This document shows, piece after piece, positions 11,455 through 22,830 of a stretch of 64,000 nucleotides of DNA. A model generated the notes under the pieces. That model was not told the DNA's origin and ran no database searches. It saw nothing but the letters and a program-made list of their open reading frames with translations. The stretch covers positions 13,410,001 through 13,474,000 of the forward strand of contig NC_083607.1 in assembly GCF_029168945.1 (NCBI RefSeq), written 5' to 3'. Both the position numbers and the translations under genes were made by a program. Origin of the DNA: Cannabis sativa. Its lineage: Eukaryota; Streptophyta; Magnoliopsida; Rosales; Cannabaceae. Position 1 is the stretch's first letter; every line of letters begins with the position of its first letter.

Positions 11455-12833
11455 TTGTCTAGCTGGTTTAATAATAAAAGTGCTGCATCTCAAATGTGGT
11501 ATTTTGACAGTGGTTGCTCTAGACATATGACAGGTGACAAGGACTTTTTGACTAACATTCGGCCTATGCAATGTGGAGAAGTCACTTTTGGCAATGGCTT
11601 AGCTGGAAAAGTCGTTGGTATGGGAACTCTAAATTTTGAAGGGTTACCTAGACTAAAAAATGTGATGTTAGTTGAAGGACTAAGGGCTAATTTACTTAGC
11701 ATTAGTCAAATTTGTGATCAAGGGTATACTGTCTCGTTTGATAGTGATCATTGTTATGTACTTAATGATGATAATTAATGTATTTTGAAAGGATTTCGAT
11801 CCAATGATAACTGTTATACCCTAACTCCTGTATTTACTTGTCATTCAGCCATCAACAACACCACATATTTGTGGCATGCCAAGCTTGGGCATATTAATTA
11901 TAAAAACCTTAAAAATTTGTCAAATGCAGGTATTGTTCGAGTTCTACCCAAGCTTGGTAAAGAAAGTGTTGGTAAGTGTGAACCATGTCAACTTGGTAAG
12001 CAATTAAAAATCACTCACAAACTTGTGTCTGATGTCAATAACTCAAAAGTATTGGAATTTCTTCACATGGACCTTATGGGTCCAATTCAAGTTGAAAGTT
12101 TAAATGGTAAACGATATATTTTTGTTTGTGTTGATGATTTCTCTCGTTTCACTTGGGTAGATTTTTTAAGAGAAAAGTCTGACACTTTTTATGCCTTTAA
12201 AACTCTTTGTTTGAGATTAAGAGTTGAAAAAGGTTGTAATATTGGGAAAATTGTTCGAATTCGGAGTGATCATCGTAAGGAGTTTGGAAATTCTGTGTAT
12301 GATGATTTTTGTAAGTCTACAGGTATAACTCATGAATTTTCATCTCCCAAAACTCCTCAACAAAATGGAGTTGTTGAGAGGAAGAATCGAATATTGCAGG
12401 AAATGGCAAGGGTGATTTTAAATAGCAAAAAGTTGACGAAGCGTTTATGGGTTGAAGCTATTAACATAGCTTGCTATATAATAAACAGAGTGTTTAATCG
12501 TCCAGGTACCTCAAAAACATCTTATGAAATCTGGAAAGGTAAATGCTCCAATGTAAGTCATTTTCATATTTTTGGATGTGTGTGTTATGTTTATAGAGAT
12601 CATGAGCATATTGGTAAATTTGATGCTAAAAGTGATGTTGGTGTTTTTATTGGAGATTCCTTAAACAGTAGAGCTTATCGTGTTTATAACATGAGAACTC
12701 AAACTGTTTTGGAATCAGCTAATGTGGTTGTTGATGATTTTAAAGATTTTTCAGAGTTTTCCACAGAAGCCAAGATAGATAGTTTTATGGATACTCCTCT
12801 AGAAGCAGCAAAAGTAGATACTGATGTAGCAGA
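11455..12833 (+). pseudogene. pol of copia B, first part: protease and integrase
   Basis: Frame 1. Aspartic protease core WYFDSGCSRHMTG with the catalytic DSG at 11505-11513. The pre-integrase zinc finger (HAKLGHIN ... CEPCQLGK) spans about 11872-12000. The integrase core has catalytic Asp at 12070-12072 (HMDLMGP) and 12268-12270 (RSDHRKEF) and Glu at 12376-12378 (GVVERKN). A stop at 11776-11778 separates protease from integrase. The frame continues to 12833, where element F begins; the reading frame resumes at 16674 without loss apart from the 5-bp duplication GCAGA. Confidence 0.9.
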
Positions 12834-14672
12834 TGTTGGGTTTTGTGCCCTAAATAAAACCCATTTCAATATAATCAGATTTACTTATTAATAAAGATCA
12901 GAATAACATTTTATGTTGCATGGTTCACATGATTTATTTCATGATTATATATATATATAATGTATGAATTTTATTTAAGTCCAGAACATATGAATTTGTT
13001 AATGATTATAGTGTTGTTAGCATAGTGGAATATAATCTTAATTATATGTTCGAAAGTTTATTCCCTGATTTGTTAGAACACTGGATTTAGACTGACATGG
13101 TATAATCAACGATAGGTATTCTTACACCTTGGAAAAGTGTTATGTCCTTTCCAGGACATTGGCAAAGTTTACCTGTATCGGATGTATGGAGTATACATCG
13201 GAAGGGGCCAATATTGAACTTTGATTAGATATATTAGAATTTACCGTAATATCTATTCAATTCAATATCAGCTGTTGATCCTAGATCAAATGATCTTAAT
13301 CCTGATATGATTAGGTTCAATCTCAAGAGTGTTATTCGTGTTCTTGGATTTGTTAGTTAAGCCTACTTTTGGGTCAGGGTGAAACGTACATTTTGGGAAC
13401 ACGGTAGTGCAATTGAGTGGGAGCGCTAACATAAATATGGAATCTACAGCTTCTATCTAGCGAATAGAAAGTAAAGCATGATTTCCTTCGAGCTTAACCA
13501 AACAAAAATAAATGGTGGAGTACTCATTTCACTTAGCTGAAATATCATTTATACAGGGTTAAGTGTTTTAAGGATAAAATACATTGTAGGGTGTTACGGT
13601 AATTTAATATGTTTACAGTGTAAATCATCTATATAGAGGATCATTGATCACATTAGGATTATAACAACGGATGACTAATGACGTGTCTATATCCTGGAAC
13701 ATATAAAGCGTTCTATATGACTGAGAGTGCAATTCCAAGTTCTAAGAGTGGATTCAATAAGGAAATAATAAGTTAGGGAATTTACTTGGTAAATTGGGTT
13801 CGACTTATTGGAAGCTCCGTTATATAGACCCATGGTCCCCAAACTAGTTGAGACCATACTGCTTGTAAGACTCAGTTAATTTATTTTGATTAATCAATTA
13901 TAATTCTAAAGTTAGACTATGTCTACTTTAAGAATTTTCACTAAGCAAGGGCGAAATGGTAAAGAAAAGAGATTCTAGGTTTATTTATTAATTAAGAGAC
14001 TTTATATGTGTAATTAATAAATATATTAAATTACAATATTATTTAATAATTATTTTCTAGTTATTAAATAATTAAAATTGGCATTTAAATGGTTAAATTG
14101 GAAAATTTGTATTTTTGTGAAAATAGGAATGAAAAATAACTAAAGGGAAAAGTTGCAAAGTGAGGCCCAATTTCCTATTCTGGCCGCCCACTATGCATAG
14201 GCTTTTACCATTTAATGTCATACAATTCTAACCAAAACCTAGAGGGCATTCTATAAATAGAAAGTATTGGCTTCTGGAAAATTATAACTTTGCACATTGT
14301 TTCCTTCAGAGAAAAGCCAACATGCCCCTTCTCTCTCTTTTCCTCTCTTCTAATTTTGAAATTCTCTTGAGTGATAGAGTAGTGCCCACACACATCAAGT
14401 GGTACCTCAATCATATTATGTAAGACTATGGAAAATCAGCATCAAAGAAGGAGAGAAAGAGATCCAGATTCAGATCTTGATTATGCTCTGCTATAGAAAG
14501 GAATCAAGGGCTAGAGATCTGAATGGAAGGAGTCATTATATTCTGCTGCACCCAATGTAAGGTTTTCTTAAACTCTTATGCGTTTATTTTCATTGTTTTA
14601 GAATTCATATTAGGATGTTAATAAAACATACTTGGTAGTAAATCTAGATCCTGGTAAAATATATTTCCAACA
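12834..14672 (+). repeat. 5' LTR of element F (1,839 bp)
   Basis: Starts TGTTGGGTTTTGTGCC and ends TTTCCAACA. A TATA box CTATAAATAG lies at 14251-14260, and a CT-rich leader and CACACACATCAAGTGGTACC block follow. It aligns along its length with the E LTRs (40381-42278, 58076-59860), with many substitutions. Confidence 0.88.
14251..14260 (+). promoter_or_regulatory. TATA box of element F LTR
   Basis: CTATAAATAG, repeated at 16247-16256 in the truncated 3' LTR and at 41810-41819 and 59392-59401 in the E LTRs. Confidence 0.65.
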
Positions 14673-14674
14673 AC

Positions 14675-14687
14675 TGGCACCAGAGCT
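14675..14687 (+). promoter_or_regulatory. Primer binding site of element F (variant)
   Basis: TGGCACCAGAGCT follows the LTR after two bases. It differs from the initiator-Met site TGGTATCAGAGCC at three positions and lies in the expected place. It may use the same tRNA with mismatches. Confidence 0.7.
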
Positions 14688-15839
14688 ATTGTAATGATTT
14701 ACTTTCCTTTAATATGAATTAAAACGATGTTTTATATGTTTTGTGTTGATTTGGATGGTTTCATGTTGGTTTATGTGCTTATGTGATGAATGTATATGTT
14801 GTACAAATTTTTTCCATAAAAAATAATTTTTCTATTTTTACGGAAAAATTAAGCAATTTTCATTTTTACGGAACTCGATTCCGATAAAAATTGAAAGAGT
14901 TATGATTTTTTGAAAATCGGGGTTCAATGTTGTCCCCCACAAATTGCGATTTCCTGGGTTTTTTCCCCAAAAATCTAATTTTTTCATGGGATTGTTTCCC
15001 AAAATTCAATTTTTCCAATTTTAGATTTTTCCAATTTTGAATATTTCCTTTTTTATATATTTCTATTTTGGAATATTTCCAATTTTAAATATTTTCTATT
15101 ATGGTAAGATTTAAAAATTTGTTAACTTCTTTAATATTTATATATTATTTAATTATAAGATTAGATATTTTGATATTTAACATATTTTAAATTAAAAGAT
15201 AACTTTATCTTTTTATTTGAAATATTATATTAAAATTATCTTATATGACAAATTAAATAATTAATAATTTTGAAATTAACATAGATATTTTTATAGATAC
15301 ACTTACCATAATATTTTCAAATTCAAAATTTGTTATTTTGTTAAATATTTAATTATTTATAAATTATAAGTTTAAAAATGATATTTTTCTATATATATCA
15401 TTTTTTTTCTTATTGGAAATTTATGCATTATATCTTAAATATTTAAATAACTTAGATATTTTTGTAGAAATTTGAATATTGCTTAATTTGAGATATTTTG
15501 ACATATAATTATGGTAATTATTATTTATTTATTATTTTATTCCTAAAATAATAATTATCTAACCAAATCTATTTTAAAATTGGTTTATTTTATTACTTTA
15601 TTTTATTAAATTATAAGATTTGAAAGTGATATTGAAGATTCTTTCTTTCAAATAATTGATCTTATTAGATATTTAATTTAATTTGATTCAAATAAACCTA
15701 GATATCTTAAAATTAGTTTCTTTATTTTGAGGTTTTAGGTTTGTTTTAACAACCCTAAATTTTCAAAATCTAGTTGGTTAGTTTAAGAATAATAATTTAA
15801 TTATATTAATATCTTATTTCACATCTGTTACATGGACAA
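14688..15839. other. Non-coding interior of element F
   Basis: Very AT-rich sequence with repeated TTTTCCAATTTT-type blocks near 14950-15100. No frame longer than a few dozen codons fits a retroelement protein. It joins the 3' LTR fragment abruptly at about 15840. Confidence 0.7.
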
Positions 15840-16668
15840 TGCTTGTAAGACTCAGTTAATTGATTTTGATTAATCAATTATAATTCTAAAGTTAGACTAT
15901 GTCTACTTTATGAATGTTCACTAAGCAAAGGCGAAATTGTAAAGAAAAGAGATTCTAGGTTTATTTATTGAGTAAGAGACTTTATATGTCTAATTAATAA
16001 ATATATTAAATGACAATATTATTTAGTAATTATTTTCTAGTTATTAAATAATTATAATTGGCATTTAAATGGTTAAATTGGAAAATTGGCATTTTTGAGA
16101 AAATGGGAATGAAAAATAACAAAATGGGAAAGTTGCAAAGTGAGGCCCAATTTCCTATTCTGGCCGCCCACTATGCATAGGCTTTTATCATTTATTTTTT
16201 CATTATTTGAATGCCATACAATTCTAACCTAAACGTAGAGGGCATTCTATAAATAGAAAGTATTGGCTTCAGGAAAATAATAACTTTGCACATTGTTTCC
16301 TTTAGAGAAAAGCCAACCCACCCCTTCTCTCTCTTTTCTTCTCTTCTAATTTTGAAATTCTCTTGAGTGATAGAGTAGTGCCCACACACATCAAGTGGTA
16401 CCTCAATCATAGTATGTAAGACTATGGAAAATTAGCATCAAAGAAGGAGAGAAAGAGATCCAGATTCAGATCTTGATTATGCTCTGCTACAGAAAGGAAT
16501 TAAGGGCTAGAGATCTGAATGGAAGGAGTCATTATATTCCGCTGTACCAAATGTAAGGTTTTCTTAAACTCTTATGTGTTTATTTTCATTGTTTTAGAAT
16601 TCATATTAGGATGTTAATAAAACATACTTGGTAGTAAATCTACATCATGGTAAAATGTATTTCCAACA
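15840..16668 (+). repeat. 3' LTR of element F, left ~1.03 kb missing
   Basis: Aligns with 13860-14672 of the 5' LTR from GCTTGTAAGACTCAG to the CCAACA end. The preceding bases (TACATGGACAAT) are interior sequence. A deletion removed the end of the interior, the polypurine tract and the first part of the LTR. Confidence 0.85.
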
Positions 16669-16673
16669 GCAGA

Positions 16674-18342
16674 ACCCAATTCTGATGTTGCAAATGACGA
16701 ATCTACTACTACAACTTAGACTGAAGAACCAGAACCGTCTATCTTGACTCATCCAAACATCATCACTGATTCTATCCAGAAGGAACCAAGCACCAGAGTT
16801 AAACTGAATCATCCAAAAGATCTCATTCTTGGAAATCCTGAAGAAAGCATGGTAACCCGAAGAAGGTATGTTAATTTGATTATCTTTCTTTGTTTTGTTT
16901 CTCAATATGAACCGAAAAATGTGAAGGAAGTCATGACTTTTGAAGAATGGCTCAATGCAATGCAAGAGGAACTCAACCAATTTGTTCGCAACAAGGTTTG
17001 GATTTTGGTCCGAAGACCAAAAGGTATCAATATAATTGGAACGAAGTGGATCTCTAAAAATAAAAGTGATGAGTTCGGGACTATTGTGAGAAACAAGGCT
17101 AGATTGGTGGCACAAGGATACACACAGGTAGAAGGTATAGATTTTTATGAAACGTTTGCTCCTGTTGCAAGATTAGAATCTATTCGTTTACTTTTGTGTA
17201 TTGCTTGTATTTTGGATATTAAATTGTTTCAAATGGATGTAAAATATGCCTTCCTAAATGGTATTTTGAGTGAGGAAGTTTATGTTGAGCAACCAAAAGG
17301 ATTCGAAGATCCTCAATTTCCAGACCATGTGTACAAGCTTCAAAAAGCTTTGTATGGTTTGAAACAAGCTCCTCGAGCTTGGTATGAAAGGTTAACTCAA
17401 TTTTTACTTTCTCATGATTATCAAAGAGGTAGTGTGGATAAAACTCTTTTCATGAAGCATATAAAATCTGATTTTATCATTGCTCAAATTTATGTTGATG
17501 ATATAGTTTTCAGTTCTACATCTAACCATGAAGTGCATCTTTTTGTTGATCAAATGAAAAGTGAATTTGAAATGAGCATGGTTGGTGAGCTTACTTTCTT
17601 GTTGGGTCTACAAGTTAGACAAATGAAAAGAGGTACATTTGTATCTCAAAGTAAGTATGCTAAGAACCTTGTCAAGAAGTTTGGTCTTGAGTTTGCTAAG
17701 CAGGTAAGTACTCCAATTAGCACCACATTAAAATTGACAAAAGATGAGAATGGAGTAAAGGTAGACACTACACTCTATCGCAGTATGATTGGAAGTTTGT
17801 TATATTTAATTGCTAGTCGCCCAGATACTTGTTACAGTGTGGGTGTTTGTGCTAGATATCAAAGTAATCATATGGAATCTCATGTATCAACTGTAAAAAG
17901 GATTATTCGATATGTTAATAGTACTCTTGATTATGGAATTTGGTATTCTGAAGATACTAATTCTAACCTAGCATGTTTTAGTGATGCAGATTGGGCAGGC
18001 AATGCTGATGATCGAAGGAGCACAAGTGGAGGTTGTTTCTTTCTTAAAAATAATCTAGTATCTTGGCATAGTAAGAAACAAAATTCCATTTCATTGTCCA
18101 CAGCCGAAGCTGAGTACATTGCTGCTGGCAGTTGTTGTACTCAATTGTTATGGTTCAAACAAATGTTGATTGATTATGGATTTGAATTGGGTGTTTTAAC
18201 TATCTTTTGTGATAACACTAGTGCCATAAATATTTCAAAAAATCATGTTCAACATTCTAGAACAAAGCACATTGATATAAGACATCACTTTATCAGGGAA
18301 CTTGTTGAAAATAAATCTTTACAATTAGAATATGTTGATACA
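16674..18342 (+). pseudogene. pol of copia B, second part: RT and RNase H, cut short
   Basis: Continues frame 1 of the integrase region after element F. One stop falls near 16719. Reverse transcriptase spans about 16910-17690 with the catalytic YVDD at 17491-17502 and the conserved QMDVKYAFLNG and LYGLKQAPRAWY blocks. RNase H follows with SDADWAG near 17980, an LSTAEAEY block near 18096-18119 and KHIDIRHHFIRE near 18268-18303. The frame stops being copia at about 18342, where it joins a gypsy LTR fragment. The pol end, any downstream ORF and the polypurine tract are lost. Confidence 0.92.
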
Positions 18343-18793
18343 AGTAGGGTGAGAAACCGGTTTTTCTCAACTTGTTGTTTCGTGCTAGTTTTGGGTTTTC
18401 AGACAGTTTGTTCTCTGCTGGTTTGGGGGTATTTTTGTATTATGTTACAGTAGGTTAAGTTTGGTTTCAAAACATTTGTCCCGGTTGTGATTTAGCGTGT
18501 CACTTATCGGTATTGTGATTTTTACGGTTTAGGAGCCTGTAATCCGCCGCGCAGTCGTTCCAGTCAGGTTGACCGACACACCTGAATTCGGAATTGAGGT
18601 AAGATTAGTATAATAGTATGCATATGTAGATTACATGTTTAGCGTGCATGTAGGAAGCCTTTTAGATTACATTAGATATGTATGTTGGCTTCGAACCATC
18701 CAACTGTGTCACGTCGGTACAGGCTGGAGTATGACCAGCAGCCGGAGTATGACGGGTTCGACCGATTAGGCTGACACTGTATCACGTCGGTAC
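18343..18793 (+). repeat. Gypsy LTR fragment 1 of the mosaic tract
   Basis: Matches LTR A from about 4387 (AGTAGGGTGAGAAACC) to about 4835 (ACGTCGGTAC) almost base for base, including the subtype-specific part. The left edge joins the copia RNase H region. The right edge joins gypsy integrase across a shared TAC. Confidence 0.9.
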
Positions 18794-19175
18794 CGTTGAT
18801 AGAATTTTCTTACAACAACAGTTATCAGAGTACGATAGGGATGGCTTCCTATGAACTGTTGTACGGTAGGAAGTGTAGATCTCCCATCCACAGGGATGAG
18901 ACAGGGGAGAAGAAGTATCTAGGTCCGGAGTCAGTGCAGCGGACCAATGAGGCAATTGAGAAAATAAAAGCTAGAATGCTTGCCTCACAGAGTAGACAAA
19001 AAAGTTATGCAGATCCGAAACACAGAGATGTTGAGTTCCGAGTAGGGGACCATGTATTTTTATGGGTATCTCCAATGAAGGGGATCAAACGTTTCGGGAA
19101 AAGAGGCAAGTTATGCCCTAGATTTACAGGACCTTTCGAGATTCTCGAGAAGATAGGTCAAGTGGCATACCGGTT
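18791..19175 (+). pseudogene. Gypsy integrase fragment of the mosaic tract
   Basis: Corresponds to 26801-27186 of element C: from the integrase segment after the catalytic Glu ([14 protein letters not shown]) through the GDHVFL region to VAYR. It is an open frame, but it enters from LTR sequence and leaves into LTR sequence, so the apparent 156-codon product is a chimera. No catalytic Asp or Glu is included. Confidence 0.9.
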
Positions 19176-19321
19176 TTTCTCAACTTGTTGTTTCGTGCTA
19201 GTTTCGGGTTTTCAGACAGTTTGTTCTCTGCTGGTTTGGGGGTATTTTTGTATTATGTTACAGTAGGTTAAGTTTGGTTTCAAAACCTTTGTCCCGGTTG
19301 TGATTTAGCGTGTCACTTATC
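19169..19321 (+). repeat. Gypsy LTR fragment 2, filler inside integrase
   Basis: About 150 bp identical in kind to 18356-18507 replaces a ~20-bp integrase segment. It is bounded by shared ACCGGTT (19169-19175) and TTATC (19317-19321). See findings. Confidence 0.9.
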
Positions 19322-19622
19322 AGCAATTCACAACGTATTCCATGTCTCTATGTTGAGAAAATATGTTTCAGATCATTCTCATATACTCAGTTATGAGAGC
19401 CTTGAACTGCAGCCAGATATGACTTACGAAGAACAGCCAGTGCAGATCCTTGATAAAAAGGATAAAGTCCTTCGGAATAAGACCATAGCATTGGTCAAAG
19501 TACTCTGGAGAAATAGCAAGGTGGAGAAAGCAACCTGGGAGCTAGAGTCAGATATGAGAGCTCAATACCCAGAGTTATTCAGGTTAGATTTCGGGGACGA
19601 AATCCTTTTCAGGGGGGGATAG
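19317..19622 (+). pseudogene. Gypsy integrase C-terminus and chromodomain-like tail fragment
   Basis: Resumes gypsy pol at the HNVFHVSML region and runs in frame through the VLWRN and ATWELESD blocks to a polypurine tract (19611-19619). The LTR follows at 19624. This LTR is therefore used both as the 3' LTR of this fragment and as the 5' LTR of element C. Confidence 0.9.
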
Positions 19623-19623
19623 T

Positions 19624-22556
19624 TGTAAAGACCGCTTAGTTTTATTTGGAAATTAGCAGTTAATTATGTTTAATTATGGAAAATTATTTATAGACATTTA
19701 AATAATTTTTATGTTGTTATTATTGAATTCTGAAATGCATTTTATGTCATATAGTGATTTTTCATAATTTTGCATTTCCGGTGCCCGGTAACATGGAACT
19801 CGGTGTTTGGCTCAGTAAAATCGCAACTTAGTATGTTAGTATATGGGGACGGTTTATTAGACATTGAGAATGTCGGGATTGGCCGGGAATTTAGAATTTC
19901 CCAAAATACCCCTTTAATGTCCTTTATGTTATTTTTGTATGGAGGGGCAAATTGATCATTTTGCCCCATTGTTGTTTTGTCCTTTTGTGGACTTTATGTG
20001 GTGAAAAGTGATTATTTTAATTTAATATTGTTAGCTGAATATATGTTGAGTTATGCATTTTACCCTCATTTTATTCAAATTAGAAAATTAGAAAAGCAAA
20101 CCATTTTCCTCTCTAGTCTCTCTCTCTCTCTCTCTCTTTCGGCCTCCTTGTGCAGCAAGGATCCTTGCCATTTTTCTTGGATTTCAAGTTAATTTTAGCA
20201 AGAGATTTTGATCACAAGTTGTTGGTATGTTTCCTTTAGCTTTCTTTTTAGTTTTATGAAGTTTTGAGAAAGTTTGATAGTTGCATGTTTAAGAAATGGT
20301 GGCTGTGGTTAATTGTTGTTGCATTCAGAGGTTCATATGTGTTTAATGGAGTAAATTCATGCTAGTTGTGTTGTTAGTTGATGGGATTTAACCTTGTGTA
20401 GAGATTTTAACTCAAAACTATGGTTTTTCGAGTGAAAATGTGAAATTAGTTGCTGTAGAGATTGTTGGTGCTTGAGTTCATTTTCTGCAGTTTTATTATG
20501 CATGATTATGTGGTTTTAATCAAGTTTTGATGCATGTTAGTGATATTTAACCAAGTTTGAGTTTTGAACTCAAAGCTTGAAGCTTTAATGGTGATTTTCG
20601 AATCTGTTTTTTCTGGATGGTGTTGTTGCTTTAGAAATGTCCTATGGGATGTTTAGAACAGGTGTGAAAGGTTTTGTTTGAATTGGATTGGATTTGAGCA
20701 AGTTATGAATTTTTGAATGTTTCCTGCGAGGCACCGGAATTCCGGATCAAGGTTCAAGATTTCCCAGAACCGGAATTCCGGTTGGGCAACCGGTCTGCCG
20801 GTTGGGAAATTTTTAGGAACCCTAGATTTTCTCGTTTTTATGTTATTTGGGGTATTACCATGCTTTTTATCCATAGGGAAACTTTTAGTTTCTTGTTTAA
20901 GTCCACGGGAAGTGATTAAGCGCATCACTTATTAGTGTTGTGATTGTTATGGTCTAGGAGCCTATAAACCGCCGTGCAGTTCGTTCCAGTCAGGTTGACC
21001 GGCACACCTAAATTTGGAATCCAGGTAAGATTAGTATAACAGTATGCATATGTATTACATGTTTAGCGTGCTTGTAGGAAGCCTGTTAGATTACATTAAA
21101 TATGTATGTTGGATTCGAACCATCCGATTTTGTCACATCAGTACAGGCTAGAGTATGACTAGCAGCTGGAGTATGACCAGTGTACTGAGTATAGGCTGAC
21201 ACTGTATCACATCGGTACAGGCTAGAGTATGACTAGCAGCTGTAGTATGACTAGTGTACCGAGTATAGGCTGATACTAGGGTTGGTGGTTCTGTACTATG
21301 TGACGTATCACATCAGTACAGGCTAGAGTATGACTAGCAGCTGGAGTATGACAAGTGTACCGAGTATAGGCTGAGACTAGGGTTTGTGGTTCTATACTAT
21401 TTGACGTATCACATCAGTATAGGCTAGAATATGACTAGCAGCTGGAGTATGACCAGTGTACTCAGTATAGGCTGATACTGTAACACATCGGTACAGGCTA
21501 TAGTATGACTAGCAGCTGGAGTATGACGAGTGTACCGAGTATAGGCTGTTACTTGTCAATAGTACCGTCTTATGAACGTTCAGGACTTAGTATTGTGTGG
21601 GACACGACAGTTAGGGTTATGGTCAGGGGTATGGGCGTTTGATCATAACAAGGGATTATGTATGATTATGATTATGCTTTTCTTACTGAGTATAGGCTGA
21701 CACTGTATCACATCGGTACAGGCTAGAGTATGACTAGCAGCTGTAGTATGACTAGTGTACCGAGTATAGGCTGATACTAGGGTTGGTGGTTTTGTACTAT
21801 GTGACGTATCACATCAGTACAGGCTAGAGTATGACTAGCAGCTGGAGTATGACAAGTGTACCGAGTATAGGCTGAGACTAGGGTTGGTGGTTCTATACTA
21901 TTTGACGTATCACATCAGTATAGGCTAGAATATGACTAGCAGCTGGAGTATGACCAGTGTACTGAGTATAGGCTGATACTGTAACACATCGGTACAGGCT
22001 ATAGTATGACTAGCAGCTGGAGTATGACTAGTGTACCGAGTATAGGCTGTTACTTGTCAATAGTACCGTCTTATGAACGTTCAGGACTTAGTATTGTGTG
22101 GGACACGACAGTTAGGGTTATGGTCAGGGGTATGGGCGTTTGATCATAACAAGGGATTATGTATGATTATGATTATGCTTTTCTTACTGAGTCTGTCGAC
22201 TCACAGTGCTATGTTTATGTGTAGGTAAGGGCAAGGCCAAGGCTGAGGAACCATGAGAGCGAGCCGGTGAAGATTGTACATGTCGGGGCGGTTAGGCCTG
22301 GAGCGTACGATCCTCGGGACAACAGTGCTTTTTGTAATTAGTCGCTAGGCGACAAGTATTTTGTTTAGTCAGTGAACTTTTGTAAAGTGTTTTGTAATCG
22401 GAATCCCGAGTATTTTTGTATAAATATTTTATAAGTTTAATTAAAAAGCAAAATTTTTTAATTAATCACGATTTCCATAAACCTCGTTGATTAGCAATGA
22501 GCTGCACAGTACGTTTAAAAATCACGTAATACGCCTATGCTAGTTAGGGTGTTACA
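19624..22556 (+). repeat. Left LTR of element C (2,933 bp)
   Basis: TGTAAAGACC start, GTTACA end. Contains the palindrome cluster CCGGAATTCC (20736-20800), a repeat array with TCACATC(A/G)GTACAGGC cores from 21133, and a 501-bp duplication of the array and its downstream block. A CT microsatellite lies near 20112-20138. Confidence 0.92.
21190..22191. repeat. 501-bp tandem duplication within the left LTR of C
   Basis: Units 21190-21690 and 21691-22191 are nearly identical; a few single-base differences are visible, such as GACGAG/GACTAG. ACTGAG lies at each junction (21184-21189, 21685-21690, 22186-22191). The right LTR of the same element has a single copy, so the duplication most likely arose after insertion. 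Confidence 0.9.
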
Positions 22557-22559
22557 ATT

Positions 22560-22572
22560 TGGTATCAGAGCC
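22560..22572 (+). promoter_or_regulatory. Primer binding site of element C
   Basis: TGGTATCAGAGCC, three bases after the LTR, is a perfect initiator-Met-tRNA complement. The stretch 22573-22830 is untranslated leader. Confidence 0.92.
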
Positions 22573-22830
22573 GCCAGGTTGTCTTCCGAAGATCGTCACG
22601 ACATGTACAATCATCATCTGCAGTTAGCTCTTCTACGGTTTAGTAAGCTTTTATTGCTTTAACAGTTTATTTAATTATTATGAATAAGAAGAGCCTGATA
22701 GGAAGCATGTTAGTAGCCTGATAGTAGAATAGGTGCATGTTTTTAATTTCCAAATTAAGCGGCATTAGTAAGCTCTCGTTGATCATGACCTGATGTGCCA
22801 ACTCTTTGTTTTGCAGGCTGTTCAGACTAG

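Larger units (their letters stand above)
12834..16668 (+). mobile_element. Copia-like non-autonomous element F in pol of B
   Basis: TGTTGGG...CCAACA ends and the target duplication GCAGA at 12829-12833 and 16669-16673 define a 3,835-bp insertion. It has a full 5' LTR, a primer site, about 1.15 kb of AT-rich non-coding DNA and a 3' LTR missing its first ~1.03 kb. It shares LTR family with element E (TGTTGGGTTTT(A/G)TGCCC start), which carries a decayed copia pol, so E-like relatives probably supplied proteins. No coding potential of its own is visible. Confidence 0.88.

Noticed and set aside
16744..18453. 569-codon frame as one intact copia RT protein
   Set aside because: The last ~37 codons are gypsy LTR sequence in frame, and the start is mid-pol just after element F; not a real gene boundary at either end.
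18796..19266. 156-codon open frame
   Set aside because: A chimera: integrase fragment that runs on into LTR filler, with no start signal of its own. Annotated as fragments.
21133..22055. Regular repeats resembling a CRISPR array
   Set aside because: Units of about 70-105 bp with no unique spacers and no cas genes, inside an LTR; a tandem repeat array in a plant element.
22560..22572. tRNA-like sequence
   Set aside because: Only the 13-base primer complement of initiator-Met tRNA is present. No cloverleaf can be formed.
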